Shown here one piece after another: positions 24,040-31,800 of a stretch of 35,765 nt of DNA. The notes under the pieces are model-generated. The model saw only the letters and a list, made by a program, of their open reading frames with translations. It was not told the DNA's origin and did no database searches. The stretch spans positions 1 through 35,765 of the forward strand of contig CADAYD010000019.1 in assembly GCA_902791985.1 (NCBI GenBank), written 5' to 3'. Positions within the stretch are counted from its first letter, which is position 1. The number at the start of each line of letters is the position of its first letter. Source of the stretch: an uncultured bacterium (GTDB taxonomy: Bacteria; Cyanobacteriota; Vampirovibrionia; Gastranaerophilales; Gastranaerophilaceae). A program made the position numbers and the translations under genes.

Positions 24040-26433
24040 ATGCTTGATAATTTAGATAGAGTAAAACAGGCACTCGATATTGAATCCGAGTACCGATATA
24101 TTGATATTCATGGGCGAGAAAAAACTTTTTCGCAATTTATTCGCGGAGAAATAAAAAAAGAAATAAAAAAAGATCATAAAAATCCCAGATGGGCTGTTTT
24201 GTACGAAGCATTTGATGTATATCCTTATGCTGGTGTGCCTGAAAGACGCAAAGCAATAGAACAATTGATTAAAATTATTAAACTTGAGCTCAAAAAGCAA
24301 AAGCAATCAAAACAAGAGCAGGACGAACTCATGCTCCAAAGCAAAAAGCATCCGTCGGAAGTTGATGTTATGTATATTAAAGGTGTAGGCCCAAAGGTTG
24401 CATACAAATTTAATAAACTTGGGATTTATACTGCGCAGGATTTGATGATGTATTTCCCCAGAAAGCATATTGATTATTCTTCTCGTACACTAATAAAAAA
24501 TCTAAAAGAGGGTCAAACTACAACTGTTTTTGGTTATATAAAATCTGTTTCATCATTCAACACAAAAAATAAATTGTCCATTACAAGAGTTGTAATAAGT
24601 GATGAAAGTGGTAAATTTGAACTGTGCTTTTTTAATGCAAAGGGTAATCGCTATATACTTGAAAGAATGAAAGCACAATTCCCGATTAACGCCGGAATTA
24701 TGGTTTCGGGGGTAGTAAAAAGGGATAATTACACTTTTGGTCTTACTATGGATAAGCCGACATATTCAATTATGAGTGGAGAATTCCTTGACAACCCTGA
24801 TTCTAATCTGAATTTGGCAAGGATAGTTCCGATATATTCTGTTTGTGAAGGCTTGAGCATAAAAACTTTGCGCAGGGCGATTTTTAATGCCATTGAAATG
24901 TATAAAGACCATATTGTGAATATTATACCGGATTTTATCAGAGAAAAATACGGTATTTTGGATAAAAATTTTGCAATAAAACAAATTCATTTTCCGGAAT
25001 CTTTGGAAATTCTTGAGCAGGCAAGATTTTCGCTTATATTTGAGGAGCTGTTCTTAATACAGTTAAAACTTATCAGGTTGCGCCAATCTACCGCTCAAAA
25101 TATGCCTTCTTATGCATTGAGTGTACATCCCAATGGTTTGGTACAAAAATTTATTTCAAGTTTGCCGTTTGAATTGACTTCCGGACAAAAAAGTGCGATA
25201 AATGAAATTTTAAATGATATGAATACGTCTGCGCCAATGCAAAGGCTTTTGCAGGGTGATGTAGGCAGTGGTAAAACGGTAGTGGCAACAATTATGCTTC
25301 TTGCTGCCGTAGAAAACGGATTTCAAGGTGCATTTATGGCTCCAACAGAAATTCTTGCTCAGCAACATTATAATAATCTTATAAAATGGCTTACTCCCTT
25401 AGGATTGAGTGTGGGCTTGTTTATGGGTTCTCAGAGTAAAAAGGTTCGCAGCCAATTTGAAACTTCTTTGCGTAACGGACAAATAAATATTGCAGTCGGT
25501 ACGCATGCACTGATTCAGAACAATATTGAATTTAATAATCTCGGGGCTATAGTTGTGGATGAACAGCACAGGTTTGGTGTTCGTCAGAGAAATATTTTAA
25601 AGAAAAAATCTCAAAACCCGCAAATGCTCACAATGACAGCGACTCCTATTCCAAGAACACTTGCACTTACTGTTCATGGAGATTTGGATTTGACAATTAT
25701 TGACGAACTTCCTAAAGGCAGAAAACCGATTAAAACCTGTCTTACTGGAAGTCATAAAAAGGTTTGGGAACTTATAAAAGAGCAAATTGAACAAGGCAGA
25801 CAAGCGTATATTGTCTATCCTCTGATTGATGAAAGTGAAACTTTGTCTGCTAAGGCTGCAACAGAGGAAGCAAAAAATCTACAAGAAAATGTTTTCCCTC
25901 AATATAAAATCGGACTTTTACATGGAAAACTAAAGTCGGATGAAAAAGATGAAGTTATGAATGACTTTAAGGATGGTAAATATGATATTCTTGTTTCAAC
26001 TACGGTTGTAGAAGTCGGAGTAGATGTCCCTAATGCAACTGTTATGGTTATAGAAAATGCTGAGCGCTTTGGACTTTCTCAGCTCCATCAATTGCGTGGA
26101 CGTGTGGGTAGGAGCAATTTGCAATCTTATTGTATTTTGATTACTGGTTCTAAGAAGCCTGAAACAATGGAACGACTTGGAATTATGACTCAAACAAATG
26201 ATGGATTTGTTATTGCGGAAAAAGATTTGCAGCTGCGCGGTCCGGGGGAATTTTTAGGAACAAGACAAAGTGGTCTGCCGGATTTGATTATTTCAGATAT
26301 AATAAGAGATGCAAAAATATTGGAACTCGCAAGAAATGAAGCGATTGATTTTGTAAAAATGCAGGATATAGACAAATTCCCTGCTCTTAAAATGGTTACG
26401 TCTTTAGAAATGTTTACGGGGTTAGATATATAG
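24040..26433 (+). CDS. recG: ATP-dependent DNA helicase RecG
   Basis: RecG remodels stalled replication forks and branch-migrates junctions. Residues 1-105 form an extra N-terminal region (LDNLDRVKQALDIESEYRY, then FSQFI and a helical, lysine-rich stretch). Next come a helix-hairpin-like element (IKGVGPKVAYKFNKLGI), the OB-fold wedge (about 155-250) and the helicase core with Walker A GDVGSGKT (K412), the DEQH box (507-510), TATPIPRTL, and the C-terminal QLRGRVGRS motif. At 797 residues it is about 100 longer than the E. coli protein because of the N-terminal part, which matches what I know of cyanobacterial and plastid RecG. Confidence 0.95.
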   Translation: MLDNLDRVKQALDIESEYRYIDIHGREKTFSQFIRGEIKKEIKKDHKNPRWAVLYEAFDVYPYAGVPERRKAIEQLIKIIKLELKKQKQSKQEQDELMLQSKKHPSEVDVMYIKGVGPKVAYKFNKLGIYTAQDLMMYFPRKHIDYSSRTLIKNLKEGQTTTVFGYIKSVSSFNTKNKLSITRVVISDESGKFELCFFNAKGNRYILERMKAQFPINAGIMVSGVVKRDNYTFGLTMDKPTYSIMSGEFLDNPDSNLNLARIVPIYSVCEGLSIKTLRRAIFNAIEMYKDHIVNIIPDFIREKYGILDKNFAIKQIHFPESLEILEQARFSLIFEELFLIQLKLIRLRQSTAQNMPSYALSVHPNGLVQKFISSLPFELTSGQKSAINEILNDMNTSAPMQRLLQGDVGSGKTVVATIMLLAAVENGFQGAFMAPTEILAQQHYNNLIKWLTPLGLSVGLFMGSQSKKVRSQFETSLRNGQINIAVGTHALIQNNIEFNNLGAIVVDEQHRFGVRQRNILKKKSQNPQMLTMTATPIPRTLALTVHGDLDLTIIDELPKGRKPIKTCLTGSHKKVWELIKEQIEQGRQAYIVYPLIDESETLSAKAATEEAKNLQENVFPQYKIGLLHGKLKSDEKDEVMNDFKDGKYDILVSTTVVEVGVDVPNATVMVIENAERFGLSQLHQLRGRVGRSNLQSYCILITGSKKPETMERLGIMTQTNDGFVIAEKDLQLRGPGEFLGTRQSGLPDLIISDIIRDAKILELARNEAIDFVKMQDIDKFPALKMVTSLEMFTGLDI

Positions 26434-26467
26434 AGGACAATTTATGCAGTAAAGAAATAAAACTGTT

Positions 26468-26498
26468 ATAAGAATTAATATTCTTATTATTAATTTTT
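26468..26498 (+). terminator. Possible weak terminator after recG
   Basis: Perfect but AT-rich stem ATAAGAAT/ATTCTTAT with a TAAT loop (26468-26487), followed by TATTAATTTTT. It would be weak. The rest of 26434-26626 also holds the dyad TTGTAA-N7-TTACAA (26531-26549), a possible operator. Confidence 0.35.
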
Positions 26499-26626
26499 CT
26501 ATCAACTTATCGCCTTATTGTATTAAAATATTGTAAACAAATGTTACAAAAAATCTTTATTGTGAAATAGCTCTTTTTAAAAATACTTTATAGAAATGAG
26601 AGAGTTTAACATAAGGAGATGAGATT

Positions 26627-26959
26627 ATGGCATTCTTAGCATTAGCAAGTCAAAAAAGTTTATTAAACTTGCAGAAAAACTTTTTGCAGCTTCAGTACAC
26701 ATCAATCATGAATAATATACAGGCTGCAGAAGCACAAATGGCATCTATTAAAAAATCGCATCATGGTGAAACGAATTATGATGAATCGGAAGATGCTACT
26801 TATTTGTATTATGAGCAGTTAGATGAACAGTATAGTTCTGAAAAAGATTCAATTGATACTCAAATGACTGCTATAGAAAACGAGATTTCTTCATTGAAAA
26901 CACTTGTAAACAACAACGTAAAATCAAGTTGTACTTTGAACTTAGCATCAGGTGGTTAG
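26627..26959 (+). CDS. Small helical protein of unknown function
   Basis: 110 residues, mostly predicted helix with two coiled-coil-like stretches (about 8-45 and 66-95) and a short acidic, Tyr-rich break between them. There is no signal peptide. It is supported by a very good Shine-Dalgarno, ATAAGGAGATGA, about 8 nt before the ATG, and by a 190-nt leader region with promoter-like elements, so it may be strongly expressed. The first residues, MAFLALASQKSLLNLQKN, look like a conserved N-terminus, but I do not know the family. It ends 10 nt from the converging folD gene. Confidence 0.62.
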   Translation: MAFLALASQKSLLNLQKNFLQLQYTSIMNNIQAAEAQMASIKKSHHGETNYDESEDATYLYYEQLDEQYSSEKDSIDTQMTAIENEISSLKTLVNNNVKSSCTLNLASGG

Positions 26960-26969
26960 AGTTAAATAA

Positions 26970-27806
26970 TTACAGATTGTTTTCAAACAGTTCCACAGTG
27001 TTGAGCATTAGTGACGTTATTGTCATTGGTCCGACTCCACCGGGGACAGGCGAAATATATGATGCAATTTTTGAAGATGAATCAAAATCTACATCTCCAC
27101 GCAGTTTGCCTGATTCATCTTTGAAAATTCCAACATCAATTACAACACAACCGGATTTTAACATTTCCCCTTTTATAATATTTTTTCCCACTGCAGAGAT
27201 AATAATATCTGCAGTTTTTGTTATTTGTTCAAGATTTTTTGTATGACTGTGACAGACAGTTACTGTTGCATTACGGTTTAAAAGCATTTGTGACATAGGG
27301 TGCCCGACAATATTCGAACGCCCGATTACTACGGCGTGTTTGCCTTCAAGTTCAATTTTGTATTCGTCGAGTAAAAGCAGAACTCCTTTGGGAGTGCATG
27401 GGTAAACATAAGGCTTTTCACCTGAAAAAAGTTTCCCAAAATTGTAGGGGGTAAATCCGTCGACATCTTTTTCGGGTGCAATTGTTTCAACAATTTTTGT
27501 TTGTGAAATATGCTTTGGCAATGGCAATTGAACAAGGATTGCGGTCACCGTCGGGTCGTTATTTAGCTCGTGAATTTTGCTTATCAATGTGTGTTCTTCA
27601 ATATCAGATGGATATTTAATAACCTCTGAAATTATTCCGATTTTTTGCGCGCATTTTTGTTTGTTGTTAACATAAATTTTGCTCGCAGGGTCGTTGCCAA
27701 CCAAAATCACGACAAGTTTAGGTTTTTGTTCAAATTTGCTGATTTTTATCTTTAAGTCTGCAAGAATTTTCTCTCTTAACTTTTTACCGTTTAATACAAT
27801 TGCCAT
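26970..27806 (-). CDS. folD: Bifunctional methylene-THF dehydrogenase/cyclohydrolase FolD
   Basis: FolD interconverts methylene-, methenyl- and 10-formyl-tetrahydrofolate, feeding purine and formyl-Met synthesis in the cytosol. Visible motifs are the catalytic region SKIYVNNKQKCAQKIGI, the folate signature VQLPLPKH, PEKDVDGFTPYN, and the NADP-binding GRSNIVGHPMSQ. PVPGGVGPMT closes the protein. The length of 278 is typical. A perfect extended -10 (TGATATAAT) ends 6 nt before the ATG and there is no ribosome binding site, so the message is probably leaderless. Confidence 0.95.
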   Translation of the reverse strand: MAIVLNGKKLREKILADLKIKISKFEQKPKLVVILVGNDPASKIYVNNKQKCAQKIGIISEVIKYPSDIEEHTLISKIHELNNDPTVTAILVQLPLPKHISQTKIVETIAPEKDVDGFTPYNFGKLFSGEKPYVYPCTPKGVLLLLDEYKIELEGKHAVVIGRSNIVGHPMSQMLLNRNATVTVCHSHTKNLEQITKTADIIISAVGKNIIKGEMLKSGCVVIDVGIFKDESGKLRGDVDFDSSSKIASYISPVPGGVGPMTITSLMLNTVELFENNL

Positions 27807-27812
27807 AAAATG

Positions 27813-27821
27813 ATTATATCA
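27813..27821 (-). promoter_or_regulatory. Extended -10 promoter of folD
   Basis: TGATATAAT on the minus strand, then CATTTT and the ATG at 27806. A transcript starting 6-7 nt after the box would begin at the start codon. Confidence 0.6.
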
Positions 27822-27837
27822 TGAAATATTTTTGCTT

Positions 27838-27843
27838 TATAAT
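27838..27843 (+). promoter_or_regulatory. Possible -10 of the dipeptidase gene
   Basis: TATAAT, divergent from the folD promoter and about 36 nt before the ATG at 27880. No convincing -35. Confidence 0.35.
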
Positions 27844-27879
27844 AAATTCATAATTAAAGTAATAATTGTGGAGAGTGTA

Positions 27880-28557
27880 ATGAAAAAGTTATTTTTAATC
27901 GGTATAGTGCTGTTCAGTTTTATACAAATATCTGTTGCATCTCAAGTATCTTATGATAAAAGCGATTTTGCACCTGTTTATACCGTAGTCGATGATGCGG
28001 TGTTTGATATACGCTATTATTCATCAAATAATTTTACAGGTTCAAGAATAAACGGATATAAGGCTCCCGTTGCGTATATGACAAAAGAATCTCTTGCGGC
28101 TCTTTCTGTCGCAGCAGCAGATTTGCGAAAACAGGGTTACAGATTATTGATTTGGGATACATATAGACCGCAAAAGGCTGTCTATAATTTTGTTGAGTGG
28201 ATTAATGATTCTAAAAATGTAGGGGACAAAACATTTTATCCGACTTTAAAAAAATCTGATTTGCTAAAAGGTGGATATATTGCAGAAAAATCAGGTCACA
28301 CAAGAGGTTCGACCGTCGATTTGACTTTGATAAAAAAAGATGGTTCTTATGTTGATATGGGTGGAACTTTTGATTTGTTCAGCGAAATTTCACATCCTAA
28401 TTATAAAAAATTAACTAAAGAACAGAAGAAAAACAGAAAAATTTTGCATGATGCAATGATAAAAGCAGGGTTTAAAGGTATTGATTCCGAATGGTGGCAT
28501 TTTACACTAAAAGATGAACCTTATCCTGATATATATTTTGATTTTGATGTTGAATAG
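27880..28557 (+). CDS. D-alanyl-D-alanine dipeptidase (VanX/DdpX type)
   Basis: A zinc dipeptidase that splits D-Ala-D-Ala. Motifs: WDTYRPQKAV, the zinc ligands in SGHTRGSTVDLTL (His and Asp of SxHxxGxxxD), DMGGTFD, and the final EWWHF with the catalytic Glu and third ligand His. A signal peptide (residues 1-20, ISVAS) puts it in the periplasm, so it is more likely a cell-wall dipeptide recycling enzyme than a vancomycin resistance factor; no vanH or vanA neighbours exist. I start at 27880 (225 residues) because GGAGAG lies about 8 nt before and the signal peptide begins there; the longer frame from 27832 would bury it. Confidence 0.87.
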   Translation: MKKLFLIGIVLFSFIQISVASQVSYDKSDFAPVYTVVDDAVFDIRYYSSNNFTGSRINGYKAPVAYMTKESLAALSVAAADLRKQGYRLLIWDTYRPQKAVYNFVEWINDSKNVGDKTFYPTLKKSDLLKGGYIAEKSGHTRGSTVDLTLIKKDGSYVDMGGTFDLFSEISHPNYKKLTKEQKKNRKILHDAMIKAGFKGIDSEWWHFTLKDEPYPDIYFDFDVE

Positions 28558-28590
28558 ATAGTTATGAGCAAATATTGAATGGAATTTAAA

Positions 28591-29613
28591 ATGAAAAAAT
28601 TTTTCGCAATTATTGTTTTTTTGCTGATGTTTTTGACAGCAAGTGTTTTTGCCTGTGCCAAACCATCCGATGATGTTTTTGTGGCTAAGAACAGATTGTT
28701 TTCTTTTACAATACCCAAAGAGCTAAAAGGGACTTATGTAGTTAAAACAGAGAAGGATAAAATATCTATATTCGATAAATATTCAAAAAAGAGTGGTTAT
28801 GGAGGGTTTGCGTTCGGGATAAAGGCATATGAAAAGCCTTCAGAACACTCTACTCTTCCCGGGGGCAGAAAAATAGGAGAATTGGTTGACAAAAAAGGCA
28901 GATTGTACGATATGGTTCTGAAATACCCAACAGATGTTCAGTATGACTATACAAAAGATTCTAAAGCCCCTCAATCTTATAAGCTGCTTTATGATTTAGG
29001 GGAAAGCGTAAATATTCAAGGTATTAACGGTTCAACTTATTATAAAAATCAGGGCATGAAAGGTGAAGATTTATACAAAAATGTTATAGAAAAACACAAA
29101 AAGGCGCTAAAAGAAAAATGGAGCTCAATAAAGTTAGAAGAAGAGAATATGAGTTATATGTATAATTTAACTCATAAGATCGGATATACATACTATGATG
29201 TTAATGCAGACGGAATTGAAGAACTCCTTATAGGCGAAATTGCTGATGGCGCTTTGAAGGGCGTAATTTACGATATTTATACAATGGTTAATAGAGAAAC
29301 AAAACATGTAATAAGCGGTGGCAATAGGAATCGATTTTATGTCTGTGACGGCAGCTTTATTTGTAACGAATATTCGTCAGGTGCCCAAGAAAGCGGGGTA
29401 CGAGTTTATATCTTAGTAGAAAATTCTACCGAACTTTTTCCGCAGGTATATTTCAAATATGATGCCTATGCAAATCCTAAAAATCCTTGGTTTTTGTCTT
29501 ACGGAACCGAAAGTGACGATGATAAATGGGATAATGTATCAGAAGAAATTTTCAATGAAAGAAAACTCGTTTTTGATAGTTATAAAAGATTTGATTTTAT
29601 ACCATTAGAATAA
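28591..29613 (+). CDS. Secreted protein with a calcium-loop-like repeat
   Basis: 340 residues, not recognised by name. A signal peptide ends at SVFAC, which could be a poor lipobox (V-F-A-C) or an ordinary cleavage site after VFA. The first domain (about 22-130) is beta-rich with FSFTIPKEL and YGGFAFGIKAYEKP. The second contains YYDVNADGIEELLIGEIADG, an EF-hand or dockerin-like Ca-binding loop of the kind seen in many secreted gut bacterial proteins (DxNxDGxxELL). I start at 28591 because GGA sits 7-8 nt upstream and the signal peptide begins at MKKFF. It is 33 nt after the dipeptidase and probably co-transcribed. Confidence 0.65.
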   Translation: MKKFFAIIVFLLMFLTASVFACAKPSDDVFVAKNRLFSFTIPKELKGTYVVKTEKDKISIFDKYSKKSGYGGFAFGIKAYEKPSEHSTLPGGRKIGELVDKKGRLYDMVLKYPTDVQYDYTKDSKAPQSYKLLYDLGESVNIQGINGSTYYKNQGMKGEDLYKNVIEKHKKALKEKWSSIKLEEENMSYMYNLTHKIGYTYYDVNADGIEELLIGEIADGALKGVIYDIYTMVNRETKHVISGGNRNRFYVCDGSFICNEYSSGAQESGVRVYILVENSTELFPQVYFKYDAYANPKNPWFLSYGTESDDDKWDNVSEEIFNERKLVFDSYKRFDFIPLE

Positions 29614-29748
29614 GCACTAAATAAAAATGTAAAACAACAGTCTGTTTGAGAACGAAGAACAGAGAGTTTGATAAATTTAGTAAAATTTTTTTTTATGTTT
29701 TAATTATTTAATAATAAGAGTGTGATTACTCAAAAAGGATTTATTTAA

Positions 29749-31221
29749 ATGCAAATATTGGCAGTAAACAATATAAATTTAAACAAAAATAATACTTATA
29801 ATAAGATTTCTTTTAAAGCAAAAATACCAAATTTTAATCATATAAATTTATCGTCGGGATATAAATTAGGCAATGAAGCTGAATTTACAAAAGATAATCT
29901 ACAAAAAATTCTATCTGCTTTCAAAAACAAGTATTTAGCATTAATATTATCTAAATTTGTAAAAAATAGAGGTAAGCATTACGTACCGCAGAACTCTATT
30001 GATTTTTTTACCAATTTAGATGATTGTTTAGCTAATGTAAAAGATAAAAAAATAACAGATTATGTAAAAAATGAATTAAAAGTTATTTCAGAGGAAAGTG
30101 CTGAAAATATGGATTCTAATGAAGTGGGAATTCTAATGAAAATAGGTGATTTATCAAACACAGTAGATGCTTACAACACATTGAACGGAGTTTATTCCAG
30201 ACTATATAAGCCTGATGTATGGTGTTTTGATGAAATTAGGTTAGATCCGTCACTACCAAAAAGTTATATAGATGTTATAAAAAATATTCCGAAAAGAATG
30301 AAAAAATTTAACAATGAACTCACGGCTCATAACATGAACCCGAGAAAATGGGCTTTTTACTATCCAGTAAAAGATTTCGTTAATATGGAAAAATATGACC
30401 CGCTTGCAAATTTTTCCGAAATAAAAAATAACGAAATAGAAAATTATATCTATGAAAAATATTATTTAACTTCAAAATCAATGCCATTAAAACATGGCAA
30501 AATATTGAATGATATTTATAAAAAATTTGGAGTGAAAGTTGTAATTTCAAATTTTGACAAATCTTCTTTAGAAGAACTTAGAATTATAAAGAATGAACTT
30601 GGATACTGGCATAAATATAGCAAAGGAACAGCCAAATTCCCACCCACATTGATTGCAACTCCGATACATGGAAGTTTTGTAAGCCATACAGCTGGAGGAT
30701 ATGTTGATATTAATGGGAATTTATATATAAATAATGATGACGGACCAGAGTATTTTAGTACGACATTAAGACATGAGTTAACGCATATAAATGAACAAAA
30801 ACGAAGTGCATTTAGTGATTATACGAGTGATAAAAATATTGCTAAATTGATTAATAGTATTATTAAAGGAAAAGAAGTTAAGGAAGACAACAGAACAAAA
30901 ACAGTCTTAGATTTTGATAAATGTAAATACAGAGAAGAGTTTTTGAAAGCGGGAATTTCACCCGAACATATTGAATATGCATATACAAATAAATCTGAGT
31001 TTTTGGCTGTTATTGCAGAAGGTGACTTATCAAGATGTAGTGATGAATTTAAAAATATACTTCTTAAAATAGGTCTGCCCGATTGCCTGATAAAAATGCC
31101 TATTCCAGTGAATTCTAAAATAAAACATAATGCAGAAAAAGTCCAAAGAATTATGGAACAATATCCAAAAGCAAAAACATATAATTCTATTATGGAATAT
31201 TATTATAGACATAGCTTGTAG
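29749..31221 (+). CDS. Putative lethal-factor-like zinc metalloprotease with NKISFKA tag
   Basis: 490 residues. The C-terminal third has LRHELTHINEQK (H342, E343, H346) and, 71 residues after the second His, NKSEFLAVIAEG with E417 as the likely third zinc ligand. HExxH followed by a distant S-E-F/L-A pattern resembles the M34/anthrax lethal factor type of gluzincin domain. GGYVDINGNLYIN before the HExxH fits the beta strand that usually precedes it. The N-terminal 300 residues are unknown and mainly helical. No signal peptide exists; instead residues 18-24 read NKISFKA after an Asn-rich start. AAGGA is 9-10 nt before the ATG. Effector or surface protease is inference. Confidence 0.6.
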   Translation: MQILAVNNINLNKNNTYNKISFKAKIPNFNHINLSSGYKLGNEAEFTKDNLQKILSAFKNKYLALILSKFVKNRGKHYVPQNSIDFFTNLDDCLANVKDKKITDYVKNELKVISEESAENMDSNEVGILMKIGDLSNTVDAYNTLNGVYSRLYKPDVWCFDEIRLDPSLPKSYIDVIKNIPKRMKKFNNELTAHNMNPRKWAFYYPVKDFVNMEKYDPLANFSEIKNNEIENYIYEKYYLTSKSMPLKHGKILNDIYKKFGVKVVISNFDKSSLEELRIIKNELGYWHKYSKGTAKFPPTLIATPIHGSFVSHTAGGYVDINGNLYINNDDGPEYFSTTLRHELTHINEQKRSAFSDYTSDKNIAKLINSIIKGKEVKEDNRTKTVLDFDKCKYREEFLKAGISPEHIEYAYTNKSEFLAVIAEGDLSRCSDEFKNILLKIGLPDCLIKMPIPVNSKIKHNAEKVQRIMEQYPKAKTYNSIMEYYYRHSL

Positions 31222-31269
31222 CGGGTAGGTCGAGTGAAACCCAACAAAAACTTTCAAAAGTGACTTTTC

Positions 31270-31303
31270 AGAATGGCTATTGTTTAGATACAATCGCCAT
31301 TCT
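31270..31303. repeat. 14-bp hairpin after the metalloprotease gene
   Basis: AGAATGGCTATTGT/ACAATCGCCATTCT with one mismatch and a 6-nt loop. There is no T-run after it, so termination is uncertain. The gap 31222-31800 holds no gene that I can support. Confidence 0.55.
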
Positions 31304-31403
31304 AGCGATTGAGATAAATTAATACGGAATAAAATGAGTAGATTATGTCACTTTTGGAGTAGTTTGGGGGTAAATATTTTAGCTTAATTCCGACTATAAT
31401 GTC

Positions 31404-31498
31404 ACCCTGAATTTATTTCAGGGTCTTACCGGAATGTAGTAGGCACGCTAAGTCGGTAAGATGCTGAAACAAGCAGGTAGGGTGCAATTTTTTGCACC
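31404..31498. repeat. Degenerate interspersed palindromic repeat
   Basis: Three hairpins in a row: ACCCTGAA/TTCAGGGT (31404-31411/31417-31424), TCTTACCG/CGGTAAGA (31424-31431/31454-31461) and GGTGCAA/TTGCACC (31481-31487/31492-31498). CACCCTGAATTTATTTCAGG together with GATGCTGAAACAAG resembles a well-known family of dispersed bacterial palindromes. Confidence 0.55.
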
Positions 31499-31606
31499 TT
31501 ATTTTCAAATTACCTATTTTTGACCTTTGGTGTAATTTAGATTTTGTCGGCATCTGAGCCTTATATTAACTCTTTTTAAAGTCTTTTTGCGGATGTAAAA
31601 GAACAA

Positions 31607-31642
31607 ACAGTTTGATTATTAGAAACAGACAGTTTGATTATT
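31607..31642 (+). repeat. Two direct copies of ACAGTTTGATTATT, 22-bp period
   Basis: Identical 14-mers at 31607-31620 and 31629-31642. The second overlaps AAACAGACAGTTTG (31623-31636), which recurs inverted at 33495-33508. Multiple sites of about 22 bp are typical for ends bound by Mu-type transposases. Confidence 0.6.
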
Positions 31643-31800
31643 TCGGGCACCATTATTATAAAATCGTTCCCCAAATGCCAAATTAATCTGGGAAAATGTA
31701 TCTGATGTTACATAAATTTACATTTCGATAGCATAAAGACAATTTTATCTTTGTTCTTGTTTTATTATATATGTGTAGAATTATAAATTTAAGGTAATTT

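Noticed and set aside
26544-26592. Riboswitch in the long leader of the small helical protein
   Set aside because: Only short AT-rich dyads are visible; no conserved riboswitch core could be recognised.
27880-28557. Vancomycin resistance function for the VanX-like gene
   Set aside because: It has a signal peptide and no vanH, vanA, vanR or vanS neighbours, so a cell-wall dipeptide role is more likely.
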